A stretch of DNA of 47,348 nucleotides. It comes from an uncultured Eubacterium sp. GTDB taxonomy: Bacteria > Bacillota > Clostridia > Peptostreptococcales > Anaerovoracaceae. The notes below the pieces were generated by a model, which was not told where the DNA came from, ran no database searches, and saw only the letters and a program-made list of their open reading frames with translations. Of the stretch, positions 1 through 9,400 are shown piece by piece. Positions within the stretch are counted from its first letter, which is position 1; each line of letters opens with the position of its first letter. Position numbers and translations under genes: made by a program. The stretch covers positions 1 through 47,348 of the forward strand of contig CALCFD010000005.1 of the NCBI GenBank assembly GCA_937900695.1. Direction: 5' to 3'.

Positions 1-37
1 CACTGTGGCTCTTTTTTTGTTATCCTAATTTACACCA

Positions 38-1240
38 TTATATAGACACATCGACAAAATATGCCAAAATTGCACCAATAGCCCAAGCTATTACTCCTGC
101 CCAATTTACGCCGTCAATCGGTCTAAAGTTTTCTGCTTTTCCTTTACCTACAATCCAGTAATCTGCCAATATTACTCCACCTATAGGACACACTACATAT
201 GATAAAAGACTTAAAACACCTTCAATATGACCAAGTATCCCTAAATCGCAAAGAATAATACCTATAATTCCAGAGATAAGAGTTGCTTCTCTTCTTTTAT
301 TGTCATTTAGCTTAAATGCCATAACAATGTTTAATCCTGCACTATATGCATTTGTTGAATTTGTTGTCCATGTTGAAATAACAAGAGCGATTATACCTAA
401 AAGAGGTAAACCAACATTAATTAAAACCATACTAATATCATATTCAGCTGACATCTTTGTCAACAATATACCCATTACTAGAGTTATTACACCCATTGGA
501 AAAACACCATAGAATACTGATTTAACTGTGTCCTTACGACTACGTTGAAATCTAGTATAGTCAGCTGCTGTAATTGTTCCTACAGCTGTAAAATTAAATG
601 AAAGTGCTACACCAGACATAAAACTCATTGTCTGCGTAACTTCTTCATCATTTATACCACCTGTGCCATAAATTTTAAAAGCTAAGTAAGTTCCATAACA
701 CATGATAATCATCAAAAGAGGAATAGAAATCTTATCTAGCTTTTCTAATGCATGCACTCCAAATACTGCAGTTAATAGCATTATTATTCCCCATAGGGTA
801 TTTGAAATAACTACAGGTATTTTAATCCCGGTCATTGCAAGTACAGCATTTGTAAAAGCTTCACCGCAAACTCCATTTTGAATTCCAAACCAACCTACCA
901 TGTTAACTGCAAAAATAGTACTTACAATAAATCTAGCACCTTTTTTTCCAAAGCCAGCTTCGCAGCATGTGCATGATGCCAGACCTAAATCACAACCCAT
1001 CATACCAGTTGCAACCATTCCTATAACTACAATTAAATATCCAAGTGAACCTGAAATAATCGCAGGCCACATAGGCATGCCCTCTGCTAAAAGTGCTCCT
1101 AATAAAAACGCCGGAACACAAACGCATATTCCTGCTTGTACAAAAGCCAAGGAAATCCAATCTTTTCGTTCGTTATTAGGTATTGCCTTTAGAGCAGTTA
1201 CCTCAGCTGTCTTTGACTCTTTTTTACTCGTCATACTCAT
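38..1240 (-). CDS. NCS1 family cytosine/purine permease (CodB-like)
   Basis: Integral membrane transporter of the nucleobase:cation symporter 1 family, predicted to import cytosine or a related nucleobase or hydantoin. The 400-residue product is built from about twelve hydrophobic segments. It ends with the family's 'PIGGVILADYWIV' type motif followed by the KGKAENF stretch also found in the second permease of this window (13196-14482). The usual family length is about 400-430 aa, so it is complete. I chose the ATG at 1240 because GAGG lies 7 nt upstream of it; the ATG at 1246 would sit almost on the Shine-Dalgarno and the one at 1234 is too far. It diverges from the PucR regulator at 1422, and a perfect palindrome lies between the two genes. 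The substrate cannot be read from the sequence. Confidence 0.88.
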   Translation of the reverse strand: MSMTSKKESKTAEVTALKAIPNNERKDWISLAFVQAGICVCVPAFLLGALLAEGMPMWPAIISGSLGYLIVVIGMVATGMMGCDLGLASCTCCEAGFGKKGARFIVSTIFAVNMVGWFGIQNGVCGEAFTNAVLAMTGIKIPVVISNTLWGIIMLLTAVFGVHALEKLDKISIPLLMIIMCYGTYLAFKIYGTGGINDEEVTQTMSFMSGVALSFNFTAVGTITAADYTRFQRSRKDTVKSVFYGVFPMGVITLVMGILLTKMSAEYDISMVLINVGLPLLGIIALVISTWTTNSTNAYSAGLNIVMAFKLNDNKRREATLISGIIGIILCDLGILGHIEGVLSLLSYVVCPIGGVILADYWIVGKGKAENFRPIDGVNWAGVIAWAIGAILAYFVDVSI

Positions 1241-1332
1241 ATACATACCTCACTTTTCTTAAATTTTTCTTATAATAACACATATTTACTTATAATTATT
1301 CGTGCATACTTAAAAATTTCCCGTCTTTTTCA

Positions 1333-1348
1333 TTGTGCATATGCACAA
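1333..1348. promoter_or_regulatory. Perfect 16-bp palindrome between permease and pucR, candidate PucR operator
   Basis: TTGTGCATATGCACAA is a perfect 16-bp palindrome in the divergent promoter region. It ends 8 bp before the -35 element of the pucR gene. A further GTGCATA copy lies at 1302-1308, on the permease side. The position suits a regulator acting on both genes. That PucR itself binds here is inference. Confidence 0.5.
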
Positions 1349-1355
1349 ATCAATA

Positions 1356-1384
1356 TTGTATATTAGCTTCTTTTTTGGTATAAT
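1356..1384 (+). promoter_or_regulatory. Sigma-A type promoter of the pucR gene at 1422
   Basis: -35 TTGTAT (1356-1361), a 17-bp spacer and a perfect -10 TATAAT (1379-1384). A start near 1391 would give a leader of about 30 nt with an AGGAGG site before the ATG at 1422. Confidence 0.6.
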
Positions 1385-1421
1385 TTTTTAAATTATCTAA
1401 TTTATTTAGGAGGATATACAA

Positions 1422-2975
1422 ATGAGTATTACTGTTCATGACTGCTTAAATTTACCATCTTTTCACTCTAGTAAATTGATTGCAGGAAAGAAAGGACTTG
1501 ATAGAATTGTTTCTTCTGTATCAGTTGTAGAAATTCCAAAAGCTAATCAAGAAATAAAGGTGTTTAACCCAAACGAACTTTCATTATCTGCCTTTTTCGC
1601 CATCAAAGACGATGCAGAAAACCAATGTCTTGCAATAAAAAATTTAGCAGAATCAGGTGTTGTAGCCTTAGTCTTATTTTATGTTGGTAAAATTATCCCT
1701 AAGCTTTCACCTTCCGTTATACAAACTGCAGACTCACTATCTATGCCTTTAATTTTAATAAAAGACAAGCAAGTAAAATATAGTGATATTATTACAGATG
1801 TTATGACTGCTATTGTTAAAAATCAGCTAATCACTGATAACTTCATAACAACTACTAAAAGAAGACTTATGCAAATACCCGAAAGCAAAAGAGATATGAA
1901 CACTTTATTAAATGTCATTTCCAGTTCATACAAGTGTAATTTAACATTATCTCATACCTCAGGTATTTATTTTCAATCAATCTATCGAAAATCTTACGGT
2001 ATCTTTGATGTTGATTTTTTCCAAGAAGCTTTTTCTGGTAGTAAACGTGGATACGCTTCAAAAAAAATAAACCATAAAAATATGACTTACTATATTTACA
2101 AGCAAGATTTTTATCATAGTGATGCCTCTTGGCTTACAACGTATGCATCATGTAGTGCTGATCAACTTAATGAAACAACTATAGAAGATATCTGTACTTG
2201 CACAGACTTTTTTACTGATTTATGGGGTTACTCATTGAATATGGATTCAAATAATACCATTTTATCCCTTATATTAAAATCATCAGAAACAACAGCTGAA
2301 AAATATATACAAAATACAGATATTTCAATTTCAAATATCTGCACATTAATTATTTTTGATGGTAAGGAAGATCTTTTGGAAATTAAAAGTATTGTAACTA
2401 AAATATTTAACGATTATGATAAATTTTGTATCGCAGATATTATAGATAACCGACTTGTAGTGCTTACATCTATTTCGGTTTCTAACACCATGGACACTTT
2501 ATTAGTACAAGATTTAGAGAAAATTGCTTACAATAATCCTAATCACTTATGTTTCTTTATGAACAATGATAAGCTTGATATACCTTCTTTGCGTAATTCG
2601 TATTCTCTATTTTGTGCAAACTCAAGTGCAATGGATAAAATATTTTTAAACAGAAAGTATCGTGATATGCATGATGTCGTTTTCACAAATGAAGTTATAA
2701 CGCTGCTTCATAAAAAGCATCCTCTTGAAAATCATATTAACTTCATAATCGATACGTTACAAAATGACAATGACAATCTTATGGAAACTCTTGCTGTTTA
2801 TCTTATAGATTGTGATGCTCAATTAAGTACAAGTGCTGCTACACTTTATCTTCATAGAAACACAGTTTCATATAGAATAAACAAAATCAAACAGTTAGTA
2901 AATGCTGATTTTACCAAAATGCCAGCAACTTATGAATACTATCTTGCCGCAGCCTTATGGAGACTAAAACAATAA
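1422..2975 (+). CDS. PucR family transcriptional regulator
   Basis: DNA-binding regulator of purine or related catabolism. The first ~125 residues match the PucR N-terminal domain (opening 'ITVHDCLNLPSF'). A poorly conserved middle follows. Residues ~450-515 form the PucR C-terminal helix-turn-helix, with 'LAVYLIDCDAQLSTSAATLY' then LHRNTVSYRINKI. At 517 aa it is of normal length for the family. AGGAGG lies 8 nt before the ATG. It is transcribed away from the CodB-like permease, so it probably controls that transporter in response to a nucleobase-type ligand. A paralogue with the same architecture (523 aa) is at 15763-17334. A hairpin terminator follows immediately, so it is a single-gene unit. 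Confidence 0.88.
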   Translation: MSITVHDCLNLPSFHSSKLIAGKKGLDRIVSSVSVVEIPKANQEIKVFNPNELSLSAFFAIKDDAENQCLAIKNLAESGVVALVLFYVGKIIPKLSPSVIQTADSLSMPLILIKDKQVKYSDIITDVMTAIVKNQLITDNFITTTKRRLMQIPESKRDMNTLLNVISSSYKCNLTLSHTSGIYFQSIYRKSYGIFDVDFFQEAFSGSKRGYASKKINHKNMTYYIYKQDFYHSDASWLTTYASCSADQLNETTIEDICTCTDFFTDLWGYSLNMDSNNTILSLILKSSETTAEKYIQNTDISISNICTLIIFDGKEDLLEIKSIVTKIFNDYDKFCIADIIDNRLVVLTSISVSNTMDTLLVQDLEKIAYNNPNHLCFFMNNDKLDIPSLRNSYSLFCANSSAMDKIFLNRKYRDMHDVVFTNEVITLLHKKHPLENHINFIIDTLQNDNDNLMETLAVYLIDCDAQLSTSAATLYLHRNTVSYRINKIKQLVNADFTKMPATYEYYLAAALWRLKQ

Positions 2976-2987
2976 TTAGCATACAAC

Positions 2988-3030
2988 GGAATGGCACTCA
3001 ATTTTTGCCACTCCGTTTTTTTAGTTATGT
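2988..3030 (+). terminator. Intrinsic terminator after pucR
   Basis: Hairpin with arms around AACGGAATGGCA and TGCCACTCCGTT (one mismatch), about 10 nt of loop, then a run of T on the plus strand. It starts 12 nt after the pucR stop codon. Confidence 0.8.
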
Positions 3031-3043
3031 AAATATAAAATAT

Positions 3044-3481
3044 TTATGTAGTTAATATTTCCTTAGCTTTTTTGTATCTGCTTCTTAGAGCTTTTACTTT
3101 TACACTTTCTAAACTATCTTCATAAGTCATCCTAGTTATATCTAAGTTATGGTCAAGATCAGCCAATTTAACTTTAACTGCAACTTTATTACTTTTTAGT
3201 GCCTCTATGTATTCATAATAGGAGGTCTCCTTATTGCGCGTTAATAGATTTACCGCATCAATAACTTCTACTGGAAATAACTTAGCAAGATCTTTTATTG
3301 TAATCTCTGTATCTTCTACAACATCATGTAATAGTGCTACAGTGCAGCTTATCTCATCATCCATCTGCTCCGCTAGATGAATGGGATTAAAAATATATGG
3401 AATACCGCATTTGTCTACTTGCCCATGATGTGCATTGTATGCTACCATCATGGCTTTGTTTGTCATCTTTGTATATATCAT
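3044..3481 (-). CDS. Small HD-domain protein, SpoT/Mesh1-like (p)ppGpp hydrolase fold
   Basis: A 145-residue stand-alone HD phosphohydrolase domain. Visible motif residues are H19 in 'AHHGQ', the HD pair H52-D53 in LLHDVVEDT, and D108/N112 in KLADLDHN, which correspond to the metal and nucleotide site of RelA/SpoT hydrolase domains. GIPYIFNPI at ~26-34 matches the family's GxPYixHP stretch, with Asn at position 32 where His is commoner. No synthetase or TGS/ACT domain is present, so if active it would be hydrolase-only, like small alarmone hydrolases. AGGA lies about 9 nt before the ATG. It has no operon partner: the CRISPR array follows upstream. Hydrolysis of (p)ppGpp is inferred from the fold; another nucleotide substrate is possible. 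Confidence 0.75.
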   Translation of the reverse strand: MIYTKMTNKAMMVAYNAHHGQVDKCGIPYIFNPIHLAEQMDDEISCTVALLHDVVEDTEITIKDLAKLFPVEVIDAVNLLTRNKETSYYEYIEALKSNKVAVKVKLADLDHNLDITRMTYEDSLESVKVKALRSRYKKAKEILTT

Positions 3482-3647
3482 AGTTTATTGTCCTATTATG
3501 TGTTTTTTTAATTATTAATGTAGTGATTATCATTTTATCATGATACTTGGCTGGTTCCAAGTTGTCTATGTGCATATTGGCTATACTGTTTATCTAATAT
3601 GTAGCGATGATGTGGAAAAATTTTAAAATGGTAGTGACGAAAAAACT

Positions 3648-4511
3648 ATAGAGTACTAAAACAATTGATGGCACGCATTAAGCTGGCAAAAGAACGCCTA
3701 GAGATGAACTATCTACAATAGTAAAAATTTAATATAAGCATTAAGCGCTACAATAATTACTCCATATTCTTGATCTACAATAGTAGAAATTTAATATAAG
3801 CATTAAGCAAATGTATTTACACAAACCAATATCGCATCTACAATAGTAGAAATTTAATATAAGCATTAAGCTTGGATAACGTCTAGTTCCTGACCACTCA
3901 TCTACAATAGTAGAAATTTAATATAAGCATTAAGCACGGCGGATCCAGGCATTACAACTGCTTATCTACAATAGTAGAAATTTAATATAAGCATTAAGCT
4001 TTATATTTCCTAGTTTCATAAACTGGAATCTACAATAGTAGAAATTTAATATAAGCATTAAGCTCTTTTTTCCTTTCTTTCTATTTATTTAATCTACAAT
4101 AGTAGAAATTTAATATAAGCATTAAGCTTAAAATTTTAGGAGATAACATTCTGCATCTACAATAGTAGAAATTTAATATAAGCATTAAGCTAAAAGTTTC
4201 ATCGTCAATTCTGTCGACATCTACAATAGTAGAAATTTAATATAAGCATTAAGCATATTAATTTTAACTTTTTGACGTTGTATCTACAATAGTAGAAATT
4301 TAATATAAGCATTAAGCACCAATAAGCCACCAATCCCGACCGCAGGATCTACAATAGTAGAAATTTAATATAAGCATTAAGCTTGGAACGATTATATGCG
4401 TACCTCAGGAACATCTACAATAGTAGAAATTTAATATAAGCATTAAGCAATTATATCAATCGAAAGATATAATAAATCTACAATAGTAGAAATTTAATAT
4501 AAGCATTAAGC
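3648..4511 (-). CRISPR. Type V-A CRISPR array, 13 repeats plus a degenerate terminal remnant
   Basis: 36-bp repeats lie at 3711-3746, 3773-3808, 3836-3871, 3900-3935, 3964-3999, 4028-4063, 4092-4127, 4155-4190, 4219-4254, 4282-4317, 4347-4382, 4413-4448 and 4476-4511. Spacers are 26-30 nt. Read on the minus strand each repeat begins GCTTAATGC and ends AATTTCTACTATTGTAGAT, the Cas12a crRNA handle with stem UCUAC/GUAGA. The array is therefore transcribed in the same direction as cas12a-cas4-cas1-cas2, with its leader on the cas2 side (4512-4635). The distal repeat (3711-3746) has one change, which turns a C-G stem pair into U-G. Beyond it lies a 27-nt spacer and a remnant (3648-3683) in which only the outer GCTTAATGC end is preserved. 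No spacer matches another part of this window by eye. Confidence 0.98.
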
Positions 4512-4604
4512 GCTTAATTGTTTCAACCAACAATATTGCATCTCTTTTCTATTCATTTTTATGCTCTTACCACTAATTTCTAGCTTAATACTTAATAATA
4601 ACAT
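4506..4604 (-). CDS. Possible 32-aa leader ORF between cas2 and the array
   Basis: On the minus strand a GGAGGTG motif lies 5 nt before an ATG at 4604. It opens 32 codons (MLLLSIKLEISGK...) and the TAA stop (4508-4506) falls inside the first CRISPR repeat. The ribosome-binding site is as good as any in the cas operon. I do not recognise the peptide. It occupies what should be the non-coding leader of the array, so it may be chance in AT-rich DNA, or translation here may affect the pre-crRNA transcript. Confidence 0.3.
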   Translation of the reverse strand: MLLLSIKLEISGKSIKMNRKEMQYCWLKQLSA

Positions 4605-4635
4605 AAAAACACCTCCATTAAGACTAAGGTTTGCA

Positions 4636-4911
4636 TCAGGTAATTATGAGCATATCATCGTTATCATTTACTGCATAACCATATCTAGTTATTTTACATG
4701 TATTAGATAACCTAAATATAATCACACTATCTGTTTGTTCAAAATTTGATTCGAATTTATTTTTAATGTCTGATTCTATTAAGTTCAACATTCTCTCGCT
4801 AACATCAATTTGAAAAATTGAATACTGGAGCCTAAATCCAAATCTACTTAAATATTTAGCAAATTTAGTTCTTAATTTATTGTTAGATATATCATAACTT
4901 ATTATAATCAT
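4636..4911 (-). CDS. cas2: CRISPR-associated endoribonuclease/integration protein Cas2
   Basis: A 91-residue ferredoxin-like-fold subunit of the Cas1-Cas2 spacer integrase. It opens with the family's beta strand MIIISYDIS, where D7 is the conserved acidic residue. A helix (NNKLRTKFAKYLSRFGF) and the LQYSIFQIDVS strand follow, all typical of Cas2. Length matches the usual 85-100 aa. The start is 4 nt beyond the cas1 stop codon, with GGTGA overlapping that stop, so it is coupled to cas1. It is the last cas gene before the array leader. Its role in the complex is mainly structural. Confidence 0.95.
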   Translation of the reverse strand: MIIISYDISNNKLRTKFAKYLSRFGFRLQYSIFQIDVSERMLNLIESDIKNKFESNFEQTDSVIIFRLSNTCKITRYGYAVNDNDDMLIIT

Positions 4912-4915
4912 AATT

Positions 4916-5881
4916 TCACCATTTAAATTGAAAAACTGGATAATCTTCCTTTTTTTTATCCTTCATTATAGCTCGATAAAATGATTGTATATATACAAAA
5001 ATATCATTTTTGTATTCTAGAATTTCCTTCATAATAATACTTACATACCTAGGTGATTTTTTCCAAGGTAAAACAAATCTATATCCATATCTTTCAAAAT
5101 CATCTTCTTTAAACTGTTTTAAATTTATCCCTTTTCTAATAGTTAGGTCAACTATTGGTCTAAAAGGTTCCACTAAATCACAAATTAGAGATTTTCTCAT
5201 ATAAAAATCTTGATGCAAATATCCACAATATGTATCAAATCCAAAACTTTTAGCAATAGCTTCAATAAAATTAAATAATAGATTATATCCTATATCTAAT
5301 AAAACATTCACATAATCTGACTTTATTCGTGGTTTTCTTCCATTCCACTTAATATTATCAAATATCTGTGAAAAATATATTTTAGCAGCAACCCCTTCAA
5401 TTCCCATTATTTCATTAAGTGTATTTTTATCTTCTAAACTAATGATATACTTATCTATATTATTAATACTTTCTTTTAATAAATCACTCTTTGATCTTAT
5501 TGATTTTAATGCAACTTTTTGATTTTCTAATTTATTTTTTATAATAAATTTACCAACTTCTATATTTCTATTGATATATTGCTTTTTTCTTAAAATTGTA
5601 TTACCATCACCAATAGCATTAATAGTTTGATATACTCTAAAATATGGTGACATCAAGCAAATTGAAAAATTGAATTTTACTGCCCTTTGTATTAATCCAC
5701 TTGTTATAGAAGTATTACCTATAATAATAACTAGAAATAATTTATAACATGTAGATTGATGTTTAACTTTATTATCCTTATCTTTAACAACTATATTATC
5801 GTTGGAAAAAGATATTTTGTCACCCTTATTAGAAAAAACTAATAACACTTGCTGGCTTTCAAATTCAGGTATACTAATCAT
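4916..5881 (-). CDS. cas1: CRISPR-associated integrase Cas1 (type V-A)
   Basis: Metal-dependent integrase that inserts new spacers at the leader-repeat junction with Cas2. Counting from the ATG at 5881 the catalytic residues are E162 (in GIEGVAAKIYF), H223 (in GYLHQDFYMRKSL) and E238 (in DLVEPFRPIVD). The product is 321 aa, normal for Cas1. I preferred the ATG at 5881 over 5890 because GAGG lies 9 nt upstream of it and would touch the earlier ATG. The start is one nucleotide past the cas4 stop, so the genes are translationally linked. All three catalytic positions are intact, so adaptation is probably functional, consistent with the near-identical leader-proximal repeats. Confidence 0.97.
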   Translation of the reverse strand: MISIPEFESQQVLLVFSNKGDKISFSNDNIVVKDKDNKVKHQSTCYKLFLVIIIGNTSITSGLIQRAVKFNFSICLMSPYFRVYQTINAIGDGNTILRKKQYINRNIEVGKFIIKNKLENQKVALKSIRSKSDLLKESINNIDKYIISLEDKNTLNEIMGIEGVAAKIYFSQIFDNIKWNGRKPRIKSDYVNVLLDIGYNLLFNFIEAIAKSFGFDTYCGYLHQDFYMRKSLICDLVEPFRPIVDLTIRKGINLKQFKEDDFERYGYRFVLPWKKSPRYVSIIMKEILEYKNDIFVYIQSFYRAIMKDKKKEDYPVFQFKW

Positions 5882-5882
5882 A

Positions 5883-6449
5883 TTAATCATCCTCACATAA
5901 ACTTCTATCGCATGCAGGCTCATATATACAATTCAAACACTTTTCTTTATTGTACTGAATATAATTCTCCATCCTAAAGTTAATTATATCTTCTATAGTC
6001 TGTACAAATTTTTTATACATATTATCATCATCCTTCGGCAAATCAATTTCATATTTTTTATTATCATCCATACTATATAATTGAATTCTGTTTACTTCAT
6101 ATCCCATTTCTATTAAAGCAAAATATTGTGCATATAGTTGAAAGATATAGCCATCATATATTTTTTTTATTCTCTTTTTCCTTTCAACCAATATACCTTT
6201 ATCTTTGTAAAATATATCAATTCTACCTATAATATTATATTTTTCAGAATAGACATCTAAAGAAGTAATAACTTCTTTAGATGTACTATAATTACCAAAA
6301 TCTACAGCTTTATGAGCATTTGTACCATTCAACTGATCTGTTTTTTGATATATGAAAATATCTGATGAAGAATATAATTTATGAAAATAAATTGATGCAG
6401 GACAGAAGATAAAGTCATTTAATACTGTTGCAGATATCATATTCTCCAT
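5883..6449 (-). CDS. cas4: CRISPR adaptation exonuclease Cas4
   Basis: RecB-type nuclease with an iron-sulfur cluster that helps trim prespacers and select PAM-adjacent ones. From the ATG at 6449 the product is 188 aa. The four cluster cysteines fit C16 (FIFCPAS) with C171, C174 and C180 near the C terminus; C185 is an additional candidate. The nuclease core shows GRIDIFYKDKGILVERKKR (motifs II and III: Asp, then Glu-x-Lys) and a QLYAQYFAL helix like the family's QLxxY motif. The start overlaps the cas12a stop codon as TAATG, so translation is coupled. A longer reading from 6482 would run 34 bp into cas12a and is unlikely. Confidence 0.95.
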   Translation of the reverse strand: MENMISATVLNDFIFCPASIYFHKLYSSSDIFIYQKTDQLNGTNAHKAVDFGNYSTSKEVITSLDVYSEKYNIIGRIDIFYKDKGILVERKKRIKKIYDGYIFQLYAQYFALIEMGYEVNRIQLYSMDDNKKYEIDLPKDDDNMYKKFVQTIEDIINFRMENYIQYNKEKCLNCIYEPACDRSLCEDD

Positions 6450-9400
6450 TATACATTCCCTTTTTGTGCAAATAAAAGCCATTCTTGATTTTTCATTGCA
6501 AGCTTAATCTTATGCATTTGACTATCTGGCATTGTTTTAATCTGATTAACAATCCACAATCCTTTTCTAGCAATGTTATATGCTCCATTTGCATCGGCAT
6601 TTTCTGGAGCTTCATTTCCATTTACATTATTTGAATTAAAAAACTCTCCTTTATTATTCTTAACTGGTGATTGAAGAAAATCAACTTTTTCATTTGATTC
6701 GCTATTTCGAATCTGTAGCATCAATTTAAATAAATTTATAAACTCTTTATAAAATTTGGCTTCTTTTACATTTAAAATATCTTCCTTCAGATTAGAATTA
6801 TCATTAATGCCGTACTTTTTGAATAAGTTATGAAACTCATTTGTTAAGTCTATCATCTTACTTTCGAAATCCCCTTTTTGATTTCGAGCATTATCTATAC
6901 GTTTGCCAAAACTACAAATATTCCAATCTGTTTTTGTATCTTTGCCCTTATCGGTAAACTCATTGAAATCAATATGAAATTCATAGTATTTTCCACAATC
7001 ATCTTCCTTAAAATTAATATCTTTTATTTTGTTAATAAATTCTTTTGATTTCTCCATATTTTCATATTTTACTGATAATAAATTAACAAATCCTGTTGTT
7101 GGATCCATTTTACTTGTATTCCATGCAGGAACATAAAATATAGCGCCACTCTGTTTTCCAAGCTTTTTAAAACTTTCAAATTCTTTTGTTAATTGAAGAG
7201 GTTTATATAAACCAGATATCTCATTTTTATCTACTTTCTTATCAACGTAATAGTTTAATTTATTAATTAAAGCTTTTTCAAAAGCCTGATAAATTTGTTT
7301 TTCAACCTTCTGACGACCTCGTTTAAATCCAGTGTTTAAGTCTTCTAATACTACTATAGCATTATACTCCATCATTAACTGAGTTATTTTATGAACCACC
7401 TGACTCATATACCCAGCCTTTAATTCTTTTATATTTTCTATAGTATTCCATGTTTGACGAGCAACTTTACGTTTTTCTTCCTTTTTATCAAGTAATTTAT
7501 GATAATCAGTAGTATAAATCTTACCATCATACTCATTGGTAATAGTATTAAGTGATTCTTGTTTTACAATATTTCCATCAAGATCTATTATGCTTATATA
7601 TAATAAGTTTCGCTCTCCTCTATCTATTCCTATTATATGCATATCCTTATTCTTTTTAATTTCTTGTCTCATACGTAAATTAATATCACTTTTACGATCT
7701 ATTGCTTGAAAGTTCAGTGTAATAGGTACATGGAACTGGAATTTATCAACTGTAAAACGTTTATCTTTTATAATATCATAATTGAAAATACTTGTTTTTT
7801 TCTCTTTTCTAGTCTCATCATTTTTATTCTCAATTTCAACATGTGCAGGATGAACTATTTTCTCATTTTCTGAAATACTCTTTCGTCTAAAGAAAATCTC
7901 AGCATCACCGTTCAATTTATATATTACATTTTCTAAATTTTCTTCATCAAATAAGGCTCTCCAATACATTGTATGTAGATTTTCAGTTCCTTTACTATTT
8001 TTAGAAAAGTCTTTATTGTATATTTGAAACAAATACAACTTACCATTTTCAACAAGCTCATCTACATAAGAAGATGCTATATTCTTAAAACTAATTTTAT
8101 ATCCTTGCTGTTGTACTTCTTTATAAAATTCCCCTATATCCTTATAAGATGATGTCTCCGAAAAGTCAAAATCAAAAATTTTCCAATCATCATTTTTATC
8201 CAAAGATTCTTTAAAGTAATCTATTAAATCATGACAATCATCTATATTGAAATTATCACCCTTTTTAAAAGTGCCTTCTTTATATATCCTCATAATTTCA
8301 GGACTAGGGTCATAATAGTCTATATTTGATTTAGCAAAAAACACTTTAGGTAACATTTTATTTGGACCTGGTAACAACTTATATTCCATTTTTTCATAAC
8401 AATTATATGTACTTTCTGTCTCTGGTACATTCAAAAATACTCTGCGGTCGCTCTTTTTCATTATTCCTAAATAATACAAATTATCTTTTTTTAGAATAAT
8501 GCTAGCCTTACTTGTCTCTTTATTTAAATCCCATCCTGTTAATAATTCTGCATTGTCAAAATTTAATTTATATTTTTCTATGCTATAAGGTTTTTTTGTA
8601 ACATAATTACGCGTTTTATTATATATATTGTTTAAGTAATAAAATGTCTTCTTTCCTGTATCAAATTCACCATAGAAAATCTCATCTCTATCTGGCTCTT
8701 GACCAGTACCTTCAAAACAACGAATAAATGAAACTAAACTTTTCATAGAATCCAAAAATTGTTTTATTTTTTCAATAGCATCTTTATCGTTTATTAAATT
8801 CGTACCTTCATATTTATTCTTAATCAATAGTGCAACTGAATTATACGCTTTTTTTACATCATCAATAAGATTATTTATTTTAATTAATATATGTTCATTA
8901 AATTTACTTCCTGTACAATCTTGAAGATATTTCAAAGAAAAACTATCAAAGCTTTTTATAAACTTGTTTCTCTTTACAATATACTTTTCTGTATTTTTAC
9001 CTGGGTTATCAATTTCATACTTCTTATTAATGGCATTTTTAATATAATGCCAATCTCCAAATAAATAATTAGAAATATCTATTAAAGCTTTATCATTCTT
9101 TATATAAATGCCATCATATGAAAATTTATCTATATTTCTCAATAAATTAATAATACCTAAATCCTCATCAAGTATATTTTCATTGAAAACATCATAAAAA
9201 ATATTTAAAGACTCAAGCACTTCATCATCTGTTTCAAATCCTTCTGCTATAAATGATAACGTATTTGTATCAGATAAAATCTGCTTATAAAGCATTTTAA
9301 GTTTTGGAATTTTTCCACTATCTTTGTTTTTTTGATTATGCAAATTCACAATTTCATTGATTCCTTGCAACTTTACCTGTTCATCGATTGTATATCCACC

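Noticed and set aside
3387..3575. 62-codon minus-strand frame upstream of the HD gene
   Set aside because: It overlaps the HD gene in another frame, has no ribosome-binding site and no recognisable domain.
3684..4475. Self-targeting by array spacers
   Set aside because: I compared the spacers by eye with the rest of the window and saw no match; a proper search of the whole genome was not possible.
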